Positions 1 to 7,218 of a stretch of DNA of 7,649 bases are shown here, one piece after another. The notes below the pieces were generated by a model that made no database searches, was not told the origin of the DNA, and worked only from the letters and a program-made list of their open reading frames with translations. The translations under genes were made by a program, and so were the position numbers. Every line of letters begins with the position of its first letter. The first letter of the stretch is position 1. Source of the stretch: Paludibacteraceae bacterium. GTDB lineage: Bacteria; Bacteroidota; Bacteroidia; Bacteroidales; Paludibacteraceae. The stretch is from positions 1 through 7,649 of the forward strand of contig CAJGDW010000074.1 of assembly GCA_904502115.1 (NCBI GenBank), read 5' to 3'.

Positions 1-51
1 GTTAAGTATATAAGATATTATAATAACGATAGAATTAAGTTGAGGCTAAAT

Positions 52-80
52 GGAAAAAGCCCGGTAAAATACCGAGCTTT
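52..80 (-). terminator. Intrinsic terminator of the seven-gene operon
   Basis: The minus-strand RNA forms an 11-bp stem (AAAGCTCGGTA with TACCGGGCTTT, one U-G pair) with a 3-nt loop, running into five U residues at 54-58. On the plus strand the same stem has a C-A mismatch and a poor tail, so it favours minus-strand transcripts. It lies about 145 nt after the last stop codon. The sequence left of it (1-51) is AT-rich with nothing identifiable. Confidence 0.75.
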
Positions 81-163
81 ATACCAATCTAGAGTTGCCT
101 CTTGATAATGTTTAACCGTCCAACTTTTGGGGGTCACATCACATTAGCAGCACCTTTGTTTTT

Positions 164-208
164 TTAGGAGACGTACAAAGATCTTATTCCTACTTGTTCG
201 TCTCCTAA
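164..208. repeat. 10-bp perfect inverted repeat in the operon 3' untranslated region
   Basis: TTAGGAGACG (164-173) and CGTCTCCTAA (199-208) are exact inverse copies around a 25-nt loop; ACAA/TTGT inside the loop can extend the stem after one U-U mismatch. It lies 18-62 nt after the dehydrogenase stop. Neither strand has a U tract after it, so it is not a standard terminator. It may be an mRNA-end stabilising structure or a protein site. Confidence 0.7.
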
Positions 209-225
209 TGTATAAAAAAGCAAGG

Positions 226-1932
226 TTAGGCTTGATAATTAGACAAATCTGCCAATTCAAAACGTTCAATGTAGCCTGCATTCATATCTACGAGCGATGC
301 TACGTACGACACAAACACACGGGCTGACTGAGCAAACAAGGTTTCATTGGCAGAGGCATCTTGCAACAACAAATAGCCCATGATAATGCAGCCTGCCATT
401 TCTACCAGTTTTCTACCCAACAGGTCTATTGCTTCCTGGCTTTGCCATTCCACAACGCGATTTACAGCAGCAACGTATCTTTCTTGCAACAAATTAAGTT
501 GTTGCAACAAGGGTTGCATGCTCTCCGCAACGGGAGTCTCTGCATATTCTTGCATCACAGAAGCATAATAACCACTGGTAACGTATCGAATGGCAGCAAT
601 CACCTGCATTTGAGTGGTTCCCTCGTAGATATTGGTTACACGTGCATCACGGTACAAGCGTTCGCAGGTATAATCTTTCATGTAACCCGATCCACCGTGA
701 ATTTGTACACAATCGTAGGCATTCTGATTGCAGAACTCACTACCCAAACCTTTTGAAAGAGGCGTAAACGAATCGGCCATTTTGCTGTATTTTTTCATTT
801 CTGCTCTCTCTTCTGGCAACAATTTACGTTCCTTGGCAATTTCTTCTAAGGTTTTGTACAAGTCAACGTAACGCGATGTTTGGTACAACAAAGAACGCAT
901 GGCATCCAATTTCGCTTTCATGGTTGCCAGCATTTCTGCCACTGGCAACATTTCTACAATGGGTTTACCAAACTGTTTGCGTTGTTTTGCATATTGTAAC
1001 GCTTCCGAATAAGCGGCTTGCGATATGCCCACCGATTGTGCGGCAATACCCAAACGAGCCCCATTCATCAACGCCATTACGTATTTAATCAAACCTAATT
1101 TACGGTCGCCACACAATTCTGCCTTGGCGTTTTTATACACCAATTCGCAAGTAGGCGAACCTTTGATACCCATTTTATGCTCAATGCGACGCACTTCTAC
1201 GCCACCATCACGTTTGTCGTAAATAAACATAGAAAGTCCGCGACCGTCTTTGGTACCTTCTTCCGAACGTGCCAACACCAAATGGATATCGCTATCGCCG
1301 TTGGTAATGAATCGTTTTACACCGTTCAAATACCAGCAACCATCTTCTTCGCTATACGTGGCCTTTAATTGAACACTTTGCAAATCGCTACCGGCATCGG
1401 GTTCTGTCAAGTCCATCGACATGGTAGCACCTTCGCATACACGCGTAATGTAACGACGTTTTTGATCTTCGTTACCAAATTCGTTGATGGTTTGCGCACA
1501 ATCTTGTAAAGCCCAAATATTGGCAAAACCAGCATCTGCCCTACTCACCATCTCGGTTGCCATCATATAAGGAACCAACGAAAAATTCAAACCTCCGTAA
1601 CAACGTGGCATAGACATACCCATCAAACCGGCTTGTTTGCAAACAGCAATGTTGCGTGCAGTGCCTGGAGCGTATGCAACCCTTCCGTTGCCACAGCTAG
1701 CACCCGTTGCGTCTACCTCTGCAGCATTACTTGCAATGGTTTCTGCACATATTTCGCCTATAATTTCCAATACTCGGCTGTAACTATCCAAGGTATCCGA
1801 CACACTGCTGGGCGCATACGGATAAGCATCCTTTTCGGCAAAATCACGTTCACGCAAAGCTACAATGCGTTGCATAAGCGGATGATTAAGATAATGCGAC
1901 AATACCGATGTATCTGTATAAAAATTAGCCAT
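226..1932 (-). CDS. Acyl-CoA dehydrogenase, long form with C-terminal extension
   Basis: FAD enzyme of the acyl-CoA dehydrogenase superfamily, catalysing alpha,beta-dehydrogenation of acyl thioesters (or the reverse) with ETF as electron partner. Visible family signatures are TEPDAGSD at residues 176-183 (FAD/substrate region), KQRKQFGKPI near 316-325, and IHGGSGYM at 411-418 leading to IYEGT, where E437 aligns with the catalytic base of medium-chain acyl-CoA dehydrogenase. At 568 aa it is much longer than the ~380-aa classical enzymes. It has an extra N-terminal helical part (about 1-80), a charged insert around 357-385 and a C-terminal extension (about 455-568), as in the ~600-aa FadE/DmdC-like branch. 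Substrate chain length cannot be read from sequence. It is the last gene of the operon, starting 1 nt after the etfA stop, which makes the upstream ETF its natural redox partner. Start chosen from that spacing. The reading frame is intact. Confidence 0.93.
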   Translation of the reverse strand: MANFYTDTSVLSHYLNHPLMQRIVALRERDFAEKDAYPYAPSSVSDTLDSYSRVLEIIGEICAETIASNAAEVDATGASCGNGRVAYAPGTARNIAVCKQAGLMGMSMPRCYGGLNFSLVPYMMATEMVSRADAGFANIWALQDCAQTINEFGNEDQKRRYITRVCEGATMSMDLTEPDAGSDLQSVQLKATYSEEDGCWYLNGVKRFITNGDSDIHLVLARSEEGTKDGRGLSMFIYDKRDGGVEVRRIEHKMGIKGSPTCELVYKNAKAELCGDRKLGLIKYVMALMNGARLGIAAQSVGISQAAYSEALQYAKQRKQFGKPIVEMLPVAEMLATMKAKLDAMRSLLYQTSRYVDLYKTLEEIAKERKLLPEERAEMKKYSKMADSFTPLSKGLGSEFCNQNAYDCVQIHGGSGYMKDYTCERLYRDARVTNIYEGTTQMQVIAAIRYVTSGYYASVMQEYAETPVAESMQPLLQQLNLLQERYVAAVNRVVEWQSQEAIDLLGRKLVEMAGCIIMGYLLLQDASANETLFAQSARVFVSYVASLVDMNAGYIERFELADLSNYQA

Positions 1933-1933
1933 T

Positions 1934-2935
1934 TTATTTTTTTCTGTTTTGTAAATACTGAATCAATTTAGGCAACACCTCGTGTACCATACCTACGACA
2001 ACATAGTCGGCAATTTGGTTAATAGGAGCTTGTTCGTCTACATTGATAGACACAATAACATCGCTATCTTGCATACCCGTTATGTGTTGAACTTGCCCAC
2101 TAATACCACAAGCAATGTACAATTTTGGACGCACCGTAATACCGGTTTGACCAATCATACGGTCGTGTTCAATCCAACCTGCATCGGTAGCAGCACGTGT
2201 TGCCCCTACTTCGCCGTTTAACACATCGGCCAGTTGATACAACAACGCAAAATTCTCTTTTGAACCAACACCATAACCACCGGCTACCACAACTTGGGCT
2301 GTTGGCAAAGAATGATTCGATGTTTGTTGGTATTCTTCCAATACTTTTACAACAAAATCGGCATCCGTTACCCATTGCGCCACATCGTAAACCATTTCTT
2401 CGCAGGTGTAATTAGCATCGTACACCTTGCTAACAAAGACACCACCACGAACGGTTGCCATTTGGGGTCTGCGTTGTGGTGTAACAATGGTAGCCATCAT
2501 GTTATCGCCAAATGCAGGACGTATTTGATCCAACAACCCCGTTTGCTTATCAATTTGCAAATCGATGCAGTTAGCGGTCAATCCTGTTTGCACACTGGCA
2601 GCCACCCTGGGAGCCAAATCGCGGCCCAACGAGGTAGCACCCATCAACACAATTTGAGGTTCTACTTCTTGTATCAATTTAGCTAAGATGCTGCTATAAG
2701 GCAAGGTGGTATAAGGATACAGTTTAGCATCATCAAAAATGTGCAACATATCTACTCCAAATGGTGCAACAACCTTTTTTACCTGTTGCAACTGTTTACC
2801 AATGGCCACCGCCTCTAATTTCACTTGCAATTCATTGGCCAATGATTTTGCTTTGGTTAGTAATTCTGTACTAACTGGTGCTACCTGGCCGTTGGCATCT
2901 GTTTGTATATAAACCAATATATTATTCATACGCAT
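1934..2935 (-). CDS. etfA: Electron transfer flavoprotein, alpha subunit
   Basis: Alpha subunit of the heterodimeric ETF, which carries electrons between acyl-CoA dehydrogenase and another carrier; cytoplasmic. The N-terminal ETF domain spans about residues 3-200 and contains GATSLGRDLAPR (99-110). The C-terminal FAD-binding domain contains GGYGVGSKENF (219-229), GATRAATDAGW (244-254), GQTGITVRP (262-270) and the ETF-alpha signature LYIACGISGQVQH (272-284), followed by VSINVDEQAPI (295-305). Length (333 aa) is normal. The annotated start lies 4 nt after the etfB stop; a second ATG two codons in (2929) gives an MNNI... start that is equally plausible. It sits between etfB and the dehydrogenase with almost no spacing, so the three proteins are probably made together. 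No defects seen. Confidence 0.95.
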   Translation of the reverse strand: MRMNNILVYIQTDANGQVAPVSTELLTKAKSLANELQVKLEAVAIGKQLQQVKKVVAPFGVDMLHIFDDAKLYPYTTLPYSSILAKLIQEVEPQIVLMGATSLGRDLAPRVAASVQTGLTANCIDLQIDKQTGLLDQIRPAFGDNMMATIVTPQRRPQMATVRGGVFVSKVYDANYTCEEMVYDVAQWVTDADFVVKVLEEYQQTSNHSLPTAQVVVAGGYGVGSKENFALLYQLADVLNGEVGATRAATDAGWIEHDRMIGQTGITVRPKLYIACGISGQVQHITGMQDSDVIVSINVDEQAPINQIADYVVVGMVHEVLPKLIQYLQNRKK

Positions 2936-2939
2936 TTCC

Positions 2940-3734
2940 TTACGCTATTACACCTGTATTTTGTAACATCGCTACCAAACTATCCATTTCATCGGACGTA
3001 AAACAGGCTTGTTCCTTCTTTTGCAAAATAATGGGCAAGGTCGATTTCACCTGTGTGGCAGAACCTTGCAAACCACACATGGTAACATCAACATTGATAT
3101 CGGCTGCTGTCCATTGTGGAATAGCGGTATTTTTGTGCGTCATAACACATTTAGCATGACAAGGTCTGAGTTCACACGCCGCTACGTTCATGGTAATCAA
3201 AATGGGCAATTGCGCCGCTACTTTCTCTACACTTTCGTCTAGTTGACGAACCACCAACAAGTCATTTTGATTCACCTCTACGTTTATAGCTGCGGTAATG
3301 GCAGGAATACCTAACAAGCAAGCCACTTGCTGACCCACATGCGCCGTATCACCATCCAAGGTTTGCTGACCCGCCAAAATAATATCCACATTTTCTATTT
3401 TTTTAATGGCTGCAGACAATACATTCGAGGTAGCCAAGGTATCCGATCCAGCAAATTGCGCATCGCACAACACATAACCACCATCTGCACCCCTGTACAA
3501 ACCTTCCTTCACGGCATCACCCGCCGAAGGCAATCCCATGGTCAAGATGGTAATGGTCGATGCAGGGTACAATTCCTTTATGCGGATGGCTTGTTCCAAG
3601 GCTACTTTATCATCGGGATTGATGATGGTAGGCAATGCTGCCCTATTAATGGTTCCATCTGCATTTAAGGTATCCTGACAAACACAACGTGTATCAGGAA
3701 CCTGTTTCATTAAAACGACTATATTGTATTTCAT
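2940..3734 (-). CDS. etfB: Electron transfer flavoprotein, beta subunit
   Basis: Beta subunit of ETF, 264 aa from the chosen start. It opens with the typical beta-strand and loop MKYNIVVLMKQVPDT. Further family motifs are INPDDKVALEQA (about residues 38-49), GADGGYVLCD followed by FAGSDTLATS (about 82-103), AGQQTLDGDTAHVGQQ (about 121-136) and LQGSATQV near the C-terminus (about 222-229). The INPDDK, FAGSDTLATS and DGDTA pattern is closer to ETFs of strict anaerobes that partner butyryl-CoA dehydrogenase than to the mitochondrial/proteobacterial type. An ATG nine codons upstream (3761) would overlap fabG; the internal ATG at 3734 gives a 10-nt gap after fabG and the standard N-terminus, so I use it. 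It is unusually rich in cysteine, including C-x4-C-x3-C around residues 187-196. Confidence 0.94.
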   Translation of the reverse strand: MKYNIVVLMKQVPDTRCVCQDTLNADGTINRAALPTIINPDDKVALEQAIRIKELYPASTITILTMGLPSAGDAVKEGLYRGADGGYVLCDAQFAGSDTLATSNVLSAAIKKIENVDIILAGQQTLDGDTAHVGQQVACLLGIPAITAAINVEVNQNDLLVVRQLDESVEKVAAQLPILITMNVAACELRPCHAKCVMTHKNTAIPQWTAADINVDVTMCGLQGSATQVKSTLPIILQKKEQACFTSDEMDSLVAMLQNTGVIA

Positions 3735-3744
3735 GTTTTTGCGA

Positions 3745-4491
3745 TTAGATGCATTTACCACCGTCTACAGACAAGGCTTGACCCGTTACGTAGGCAGACA
3801 TATCAGAGGCCAAGAAAACCGCTACGTTGGCAATATCTTCGGGAGTGCCCACACGTTTCAACGGAATTTCGTTGATCCATTTGTTTTTTACCTCTTCCGA
3901 AAGACCTTGGGTCATATCGGTTTGAATAAATCCAGGAGCAATGGCATTGATACGAACACCTTTACCGCCCAATTCTTTGGCCATACTTTGGGTTAAACCA
4001 ACAATTCCGGCTTTTGAAGCGGCATAATTACATTGTCCTGCATTGCCATGCAAACCTACTACAGACGACATATTGATAATGCTACCCCCACGTTGACGAA
4101 GCATAATGGGCGTACATAGCTGACAATAATTAAACGCCGAACGCAAGTTACCGTTTATGACTTCATCAAATTGACTGGGAGTCATACGCATCAACAAGCC
4201 ATCGCGGGTAATGCCAGCGTTGTTTACCAAGATATCAATTCTGCCGCATTGTTTCATTACTTCGTCTATCACTTCTTTGGCTACGTCATAATTGGTAGCG
4301 TCGGCCTGAAATGCCAACACTTTACCACCCAAAGCTTCTAATTCTGCCTTAGTTTGTAACGCTGTTTCTTCCTTAACATAGGTAAACGCTACAACAGCAC
4401 CTTGTTTTACAAACTGTGCTGCGATGGCCTTGCCTATACCGCGCGATCCGCCCGTAATAAGGGCTACTTTTCCTGCTAATAGTGTACTCAT
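3745..4491 (-). CDS. fabG: 3-oxoacyl-[acyl-carrier-protein] reductase
   Basis: Short-chain dehydrogenase/reductase that reduces 3-ketoacyl-ACP to 3-hydroxyacyl-ACP with NADPH in type II fatty acid synthesis. All landmarks are present: the Rossmann glycine motif TGGSRGIG (residues 13-20), NNAG (90-93), and the catalytic tetrad N115, S143, Y156 and K160 (YAASK). The Ser-Tyr spacing of 13 and the Tyr-Lys spacing of 4 match FabG. The PGFIQTDMT segment (186-194) and the C-terminal DGGK (243-246) are also typical of FabG. Length is 248 aa against about 244 for the E. coli enzyme. It starts 4 nt after the fabZ stop and is followed 10 nt later by etfB, so it is the bridge between the fatty acid synthesis genes and the flavoprotein genes. 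Confidence 0.95.
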   Translation of the reverse strand: MSTLLAGKVALITGGSRGIGKAIAAQFVKQGAVVAFTYVKEETALQTKAELEALGGKVLAFQADATNYDVAKEVIDEVMKQCGRIDILVNNAGITRDGLLMRMTPSQFDEVINGNLRSAFNYCQLCTPIMLRQRGGSIINMSSVVGLHGNAGQCNYAASKAGIVGLTQSMAKELGGKGVRINAIAPGFIQTDMTQGLSEEVKNKWINEIPLKRVGTPEDIANVAVFLASDMSAYVTGQALSVDGGKCI

Positions 4492-4495
4492 ATCT

Positions 4496-4930
4496 TTACA
4501 TTAAAGCAAAGTTCAAATCTCCTTTGCAACAAACTTTATCATTTACCATGGCCTGAGCCTTTACAAAAATAAGACTCTTTCTTCTATCCACAATAAACGA
4601 TTTGATTTTTACTGTATCGCCAGGACGAACTTGTCCCTTAAAACGAACATTATCAATACCTGTATAGAATGTTAATTTTGTTTTTACTTCATCGCCCAAC
4701 AATAAACCACACGACTGTGCCATCATTTCGCACAAGATAACACCAGGCACTACGGGATAATCTGGAAAATGGCCTTGTAAAAAGAATTCATCTCCTCTTA
4801 CATAATAGCTAGCATACGCTACCAAAACCTCATTGCCTTGCGCATCTACTTCTGTTTGCAAATCAACCGTATCGAGCAACAACATGGGCTCACGGTGCTT
4901 CAAATACTGTTTTATTTCTTCTCTATTCAT
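4496..4930 (-). CDS. fabZ: 3-hydroxyacyl-[acyl-carrier-protein] dehydratase, FabZ-like, stand-alone
   Basis: Hotdog-fold dehydratase converting 3-hydroxyacyl-ACP to trans-2-enoyl-ACP. The diagnostic stretch GHFPDYPVVPGV leads into CEMMAQ; the catalytic pair is H54 and E68 in the 144-aa protein, the same spacing and numbering as E. coli FabZ. The N-terminal HREPMLLLD (12-20) matches the FabZ 'HRxPFLLVD' segment, and VRFKGQVRPGD (about 95-105) is the usual central motif. An upstream in-frame ATG (4957) is rejected: the ATG at 4930 overlaps the fabF TGA as ATGA, a classic coupled stop/start. In many Bacteroidota the housekeeping FabZ is fused to LpxC; this one is free-standing and clustered with condensing enzymes. 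FabA-type isomerase activity is not suggested by length or motif. Confidence 0.9.
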   Translation of the reverse strand: MNREEIKQYLKHREPMLLLDTVDLQTEVDAQGNEVLVAYASYYVRGDEFFLQGHFPDYPVVPGVILCEMMAQSCGLLLGDEVKTKLTFYTGIDNVRFKGQVRPGDTVKIKSFIVDRRKSLIFVKAQAMVNDKVCCKGDLNFALM

Positions 4931-6174
4931 GCTTCCATTTTTCTTAATGCAACACATGCGTTATGACCACCAAAGCCCAACGAATTGGAAATTGCCAACG
5001 TGATAGGTGCTTCTAGTGCATTATTGGGCACATAATTCAAATCGCAATCGGCATCAGGCACTTGATAGTTGATAGTGGGAGGTACAATACCTTCCGAAAG
5101 GGCTTTTACACATGCAATAAGTTCTACTGCACCCGCAGCACCCAACATATGGCCTGTCATCGATTTGGTAGAACTGATCAATGCCTTACGCGCATTTTCT
5201 TCACCCAAAGCCAACTTAATAGCATTGGTTTCTGTTTTATCGTTCAATGGTGTGCTAGTACCGTGTGCATTGATGTACAACAAATCATTTTCGGTATAGG
5301 CTGCTTGTTGCAAAGCCATCTCGATAGCACGCGATGCAGGAATTCCATCGGGACGAGGTGCAGTGTAATGGTGTGCATCACACGTATTACCATAACCCAC
5401 CACTTCGGCATAAATGGTTGCGCCTCTATTTACAGCATGTTCGTACTCTTCTAATACCAAAATACCTGCTCCTTCTGCCATGGTAAAACCACTGCGACGA
5501 GCATCAAAAGGTGTACAAGCCTCTTCTAAGGTTTGTGCATTGGTAAGCGCCTTACTATTGGCAAAACCACCAATGGCAATGGGCACTACAGCCGCTTCGG
5601 TACCACCCGCAATAATGGCATCTGCCATACCATTTTTAATAGCCAAATATGCCTCGCCGGTAGCATGTGTACCCGTAGCACAAGCTGTAACAACAGGCAA
5701 ACAAGGACCTTCTGCATTGTGTTTAATGGCCACATTGCCCGATGCCATGTTGGCAATCAAAGTAGGAACGAACAATGGAGAAATACGTTTAGGACCTTCG
5801 TTCAATAGTTTGGTAGTTTCTTTTACAAAAACGTCCATACCACCAATACCCGATCCCACATATACACCTAAACGGTGGGGTTGAATATTTTCGCCACTTA
5901 CCAAACCACTTTCGTTCATTGCCTGATAAGCTGCCGCCATGGCATATTGGCAAAATAAATCCCATTTTCTCACATCAGAACGATCCAAACCATTTGCCAT
6001 AGGATCAAAGTTCTTAACTTGTGCTACTATTCTAACAGGCAAATCAACATCGTCATAGCCTGTAATAAAGTTCAAACCACTTTTGCCTTCTTTTAGACTG
6101 TTCCAAAAGTCAGCTACATTGTTACCAACAGGGGTAATTGCCCCCATTCCTGTTACAACTACTCTTCTTTCCAT
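4927..6174 (-). CDS. fabF: Beta-ketoacyl-ACP synthase II
   Basis: Elongating condensing enzyme that joins acyl-ACP and malonyl-ACP. From the chosen start the protein is 415 aa, close to the usual ~412. The thiolase-fold catalytic triad is complete: C165 in VTACATGTHATG, H304 in NAHGTSTPLND, and H342 in KSMTGHMLGAAGA, with K337 preceding it. E. coli FabF uses C163, H303 and H340. The N-terminus MERRVVVTGMGAITPVG and the C-terminal SNSLGFGGHNACV loop are standard for FabF rather than for a chain-length factor, which would lack the Cys. An ATG 12 codons upstream (6210) would overlap fabH by 26 nt; starting at 6174 leaves a 10-nt gap and the canonical N-terminus. Its stop overlaps the fabZ start by 4 nt. 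No acpP lies beside it. Confidence 0.95.
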   Translation of the reverse strand: MERRVVVTGMGAITPVGNNVADFWNSLKEGKSGLNFITGYDDVDLPVRIVAQVKNFDPMANGLDRSDVRKWDLFCQYAMAAAYQAMNESGLVSGENIQPHRLGVYVGSGIGGMDVFVKETTKLLNEGPKRISPLFVPTLIANMASGNVAIKHNAEGPCLPVVTACATGTHATGEAYLAIKNGMADAIIAGGTEAAVVPIAIGGFANSKALTNAQTLEEACTPFDARRSGFTMAEGAGILVLEEYEHAVNRGATIYAEVVGYGNTCDAHHYTAPRPDGIPASRAIEMALQQAAYTENDLLYINAHGTSTPLNDKTETNAIKLALGEENARKALISSTKSMTGHMLGAAGAVELIACVKALSEGIVPPTINYQVPDADCDLNYVPNNALEAPITLAISNSLGFGGHNACVALRKMEA

Positions 6175-6184
6175 ATTATTTTTA

Positions 6185-7147
6185 TTATTCGGCCGATTTA
6201 TTCCATTCAATTACGCAAGCTGCCGATGTAAAACCAGCACCAAATGCACTAAACACCAATAAATCACCTTTTCTTAATTTACCATTTTTATTCAATTCAT
6301 CCAGCAACAAAGGAATACTTACCGACGATGTATTTCCGTATCGATTCACATTGATAGGAAATTGTTCATCGGTCGCACCAAAATGACTCTTAATAAAATC
6401 AATAATGCGCAAGTTGGCTTGATGCAACACAAAATAAGTCACATCGTCCTTGTTCACATTTGCTTGTTTCAACACATATTGCATATCGCGCAACGAACTT
6501 GTTACCGCCGACTTAAACACCTCTTGTCCATTCATACACAAAGGACCAGTATTTTTATCACGTATTAAAAAAGGTGTAGGTTCTAGCGAGCGACGGTAAT
6601 ACAATACCGATTTATCACTCTTAGAAGATACCTTAATACTACGCAAGGCATTTCCTCTGGTAACCACCACAGCAGCGGCACCATCACCAAATAAAACACA
6701 AGTACGTCTATCGTTCCAATCGACAATACGAGTTGGAGCCTCTGCACTAATAATCAAGATATTTTCGGCTCTACCCGATTGCAAAAGGGCCTCTGCCATA
6801 TCCATCGCATAAAGGAAACCAGTACAAGCAGCATTTAGATCGTACGCAGGACATTGCGATCCAATGTGTCCACCTACTATGCTAGCCATAGAAGGAATTA
6901 CGTACTCATTTACCATGTTAGAACAAATGATATAATCTAATTGGGTTGGCAAAATACCAGCATCATCCAAAGCCTGTTTAGCTGCTTCCGTAGCAAGTTC
7001 TTCTAATGATTCAGTAGAAAGTACACACCTTGTTTCAATACCAGTTCTCTCACGAATCCACTCATCGCTGGTATCTACAAATTGTGACAATTGTTCATTA
7101 GTAACCATTTTTTGAGGGAGCATGCTCCCCGTTCCAATAATTCTCAT
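6185..7147 (-). CDS. fabH: Beta-ketoacyl-ACP synthase III
   Basis: Priming condensing enzyme that joins an acyl-CoA starter with malonyl-ACP. The 320-aa protein has the FabH catalytic triad: C108 in NAACTGF, H242 in VLHQAN and N272 in YGNTSS. The N-terminal IIGTGSMLP and DTSDEWI-RTGI segments (about 3-37) and the GDGAAAVVV stretch (154-162) are family hallmarks. Starter preference (acetyl, branched or longer acyl-CoA) cannot be decided from the residues seen. It is the first gene of the operon: the ATG lies about 20 nt downstream of the expected transcription start, preceded by an A-rich stretch and no Shine-Dalgarno, as is usual in Bacteroidota. In many bacteria FabH sits with plsX and rpmF; here it leads a different gene set. 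Confidence 0.95.
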   Translation of the reverse strand: MRIIGTGSMLPQKMVTNEQLSQFVDTSDEWIRERTGIETRCVLSTESLEELATEAAKQALDDAGILPTQLDYIICSNMVNEYVIPSMASIVGGHIGSQCPAYDLNAACTGFLYAMDMAEALLQSGRAENILIISAEAPTRIVDWNDRRTCVLFGDGAAAVVVTRGNALRSIKVSSKSDKSVLYYRRSLEPTPFLIRDKNTGPLCMNGQEVFKSAVTSSLRDMQYVLKQANVNKDDVTYFVLHQANLRIIDFIKSHFGATDEQFPINVNRYGNTSSVSIPLLLDELNKNGKLRKGDLLVFSAFGAGFTSAACVIEWNKSAE

Positions 7148-7173
7148 GCTTTTTTAGTTAAATTTTCAGAGTG

Positions 7174-7201
7174 CAAAAGTAGGAAAAGAGATTTGCTCAA
7201 A
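7174..7201 (-). promoter_or_regulatory. Promoter of the fabH-acyl-CoA dehydrogenase operon
   Basis: The minus strand has TACTTTTG (7174-7181), a perfect TAnnTTTG -7 box, and TTTG at 7198-7201 as -33 element. The 16-nt spacer is a little short, which would fit a promoter helped by an activator. The start site should be near 7168, giving a leader of about 20 nt before the fabH ATG at 7147. No other convincing promoter was seen between the seven genes. Confidence 0.7.
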
Positions 7202-7218
7202 ATGCAGAAAAAAGGTAT

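Noticed and set aside
164..208. Hairpin considered as the operon terminator
   Set aside because: No U tract follows the stem on the minus strand (it is followed by A residues) and none on the plus strand; the 52-80 hairpin fits better.
101..239. Direct repeat CTTGATAAT at 101-109 and 231-239 considered as a target-site duplication
   Set aside because: The second copy is part of the dehydrogenase coding end, and no element with defined ends lies between the copies; likely chance in AT-rich DNA.
361..756. Plus-strand open frame of 131 codons
   Set aside because: Antisense to the acyl-CoA dehydrogenase gene; low-complexity composition typical of a shadow frame and no promoter seen.
3735..3761. 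Upstream ATG for etfB adding 9 residues
   Set aside because: It runs into the end of fabG, and the family N-terminus begins at the internal ATG at 3734.
4931..4957. Upstream ATG for fabZ adding 9 residues
   Set aside because: The ATGA overlap with the fabF stop at 4927-4930 is a better start and gives the standard FabZ N-terminus.
5414..5884. Plus-strand open frame of 156 codons
   Set aside because: It lies wholly inside fabF on the opposite strand, shows no recognisable motif, and fabF is intact with all catalytic residues.
6175..6210. Upstream ATG for fabF adding 12 residues
   Set aside because: It would overlap fabH by 26 nt, and the added residues (Asn/Lys-rich) precede the canonical FabF N-terminus.
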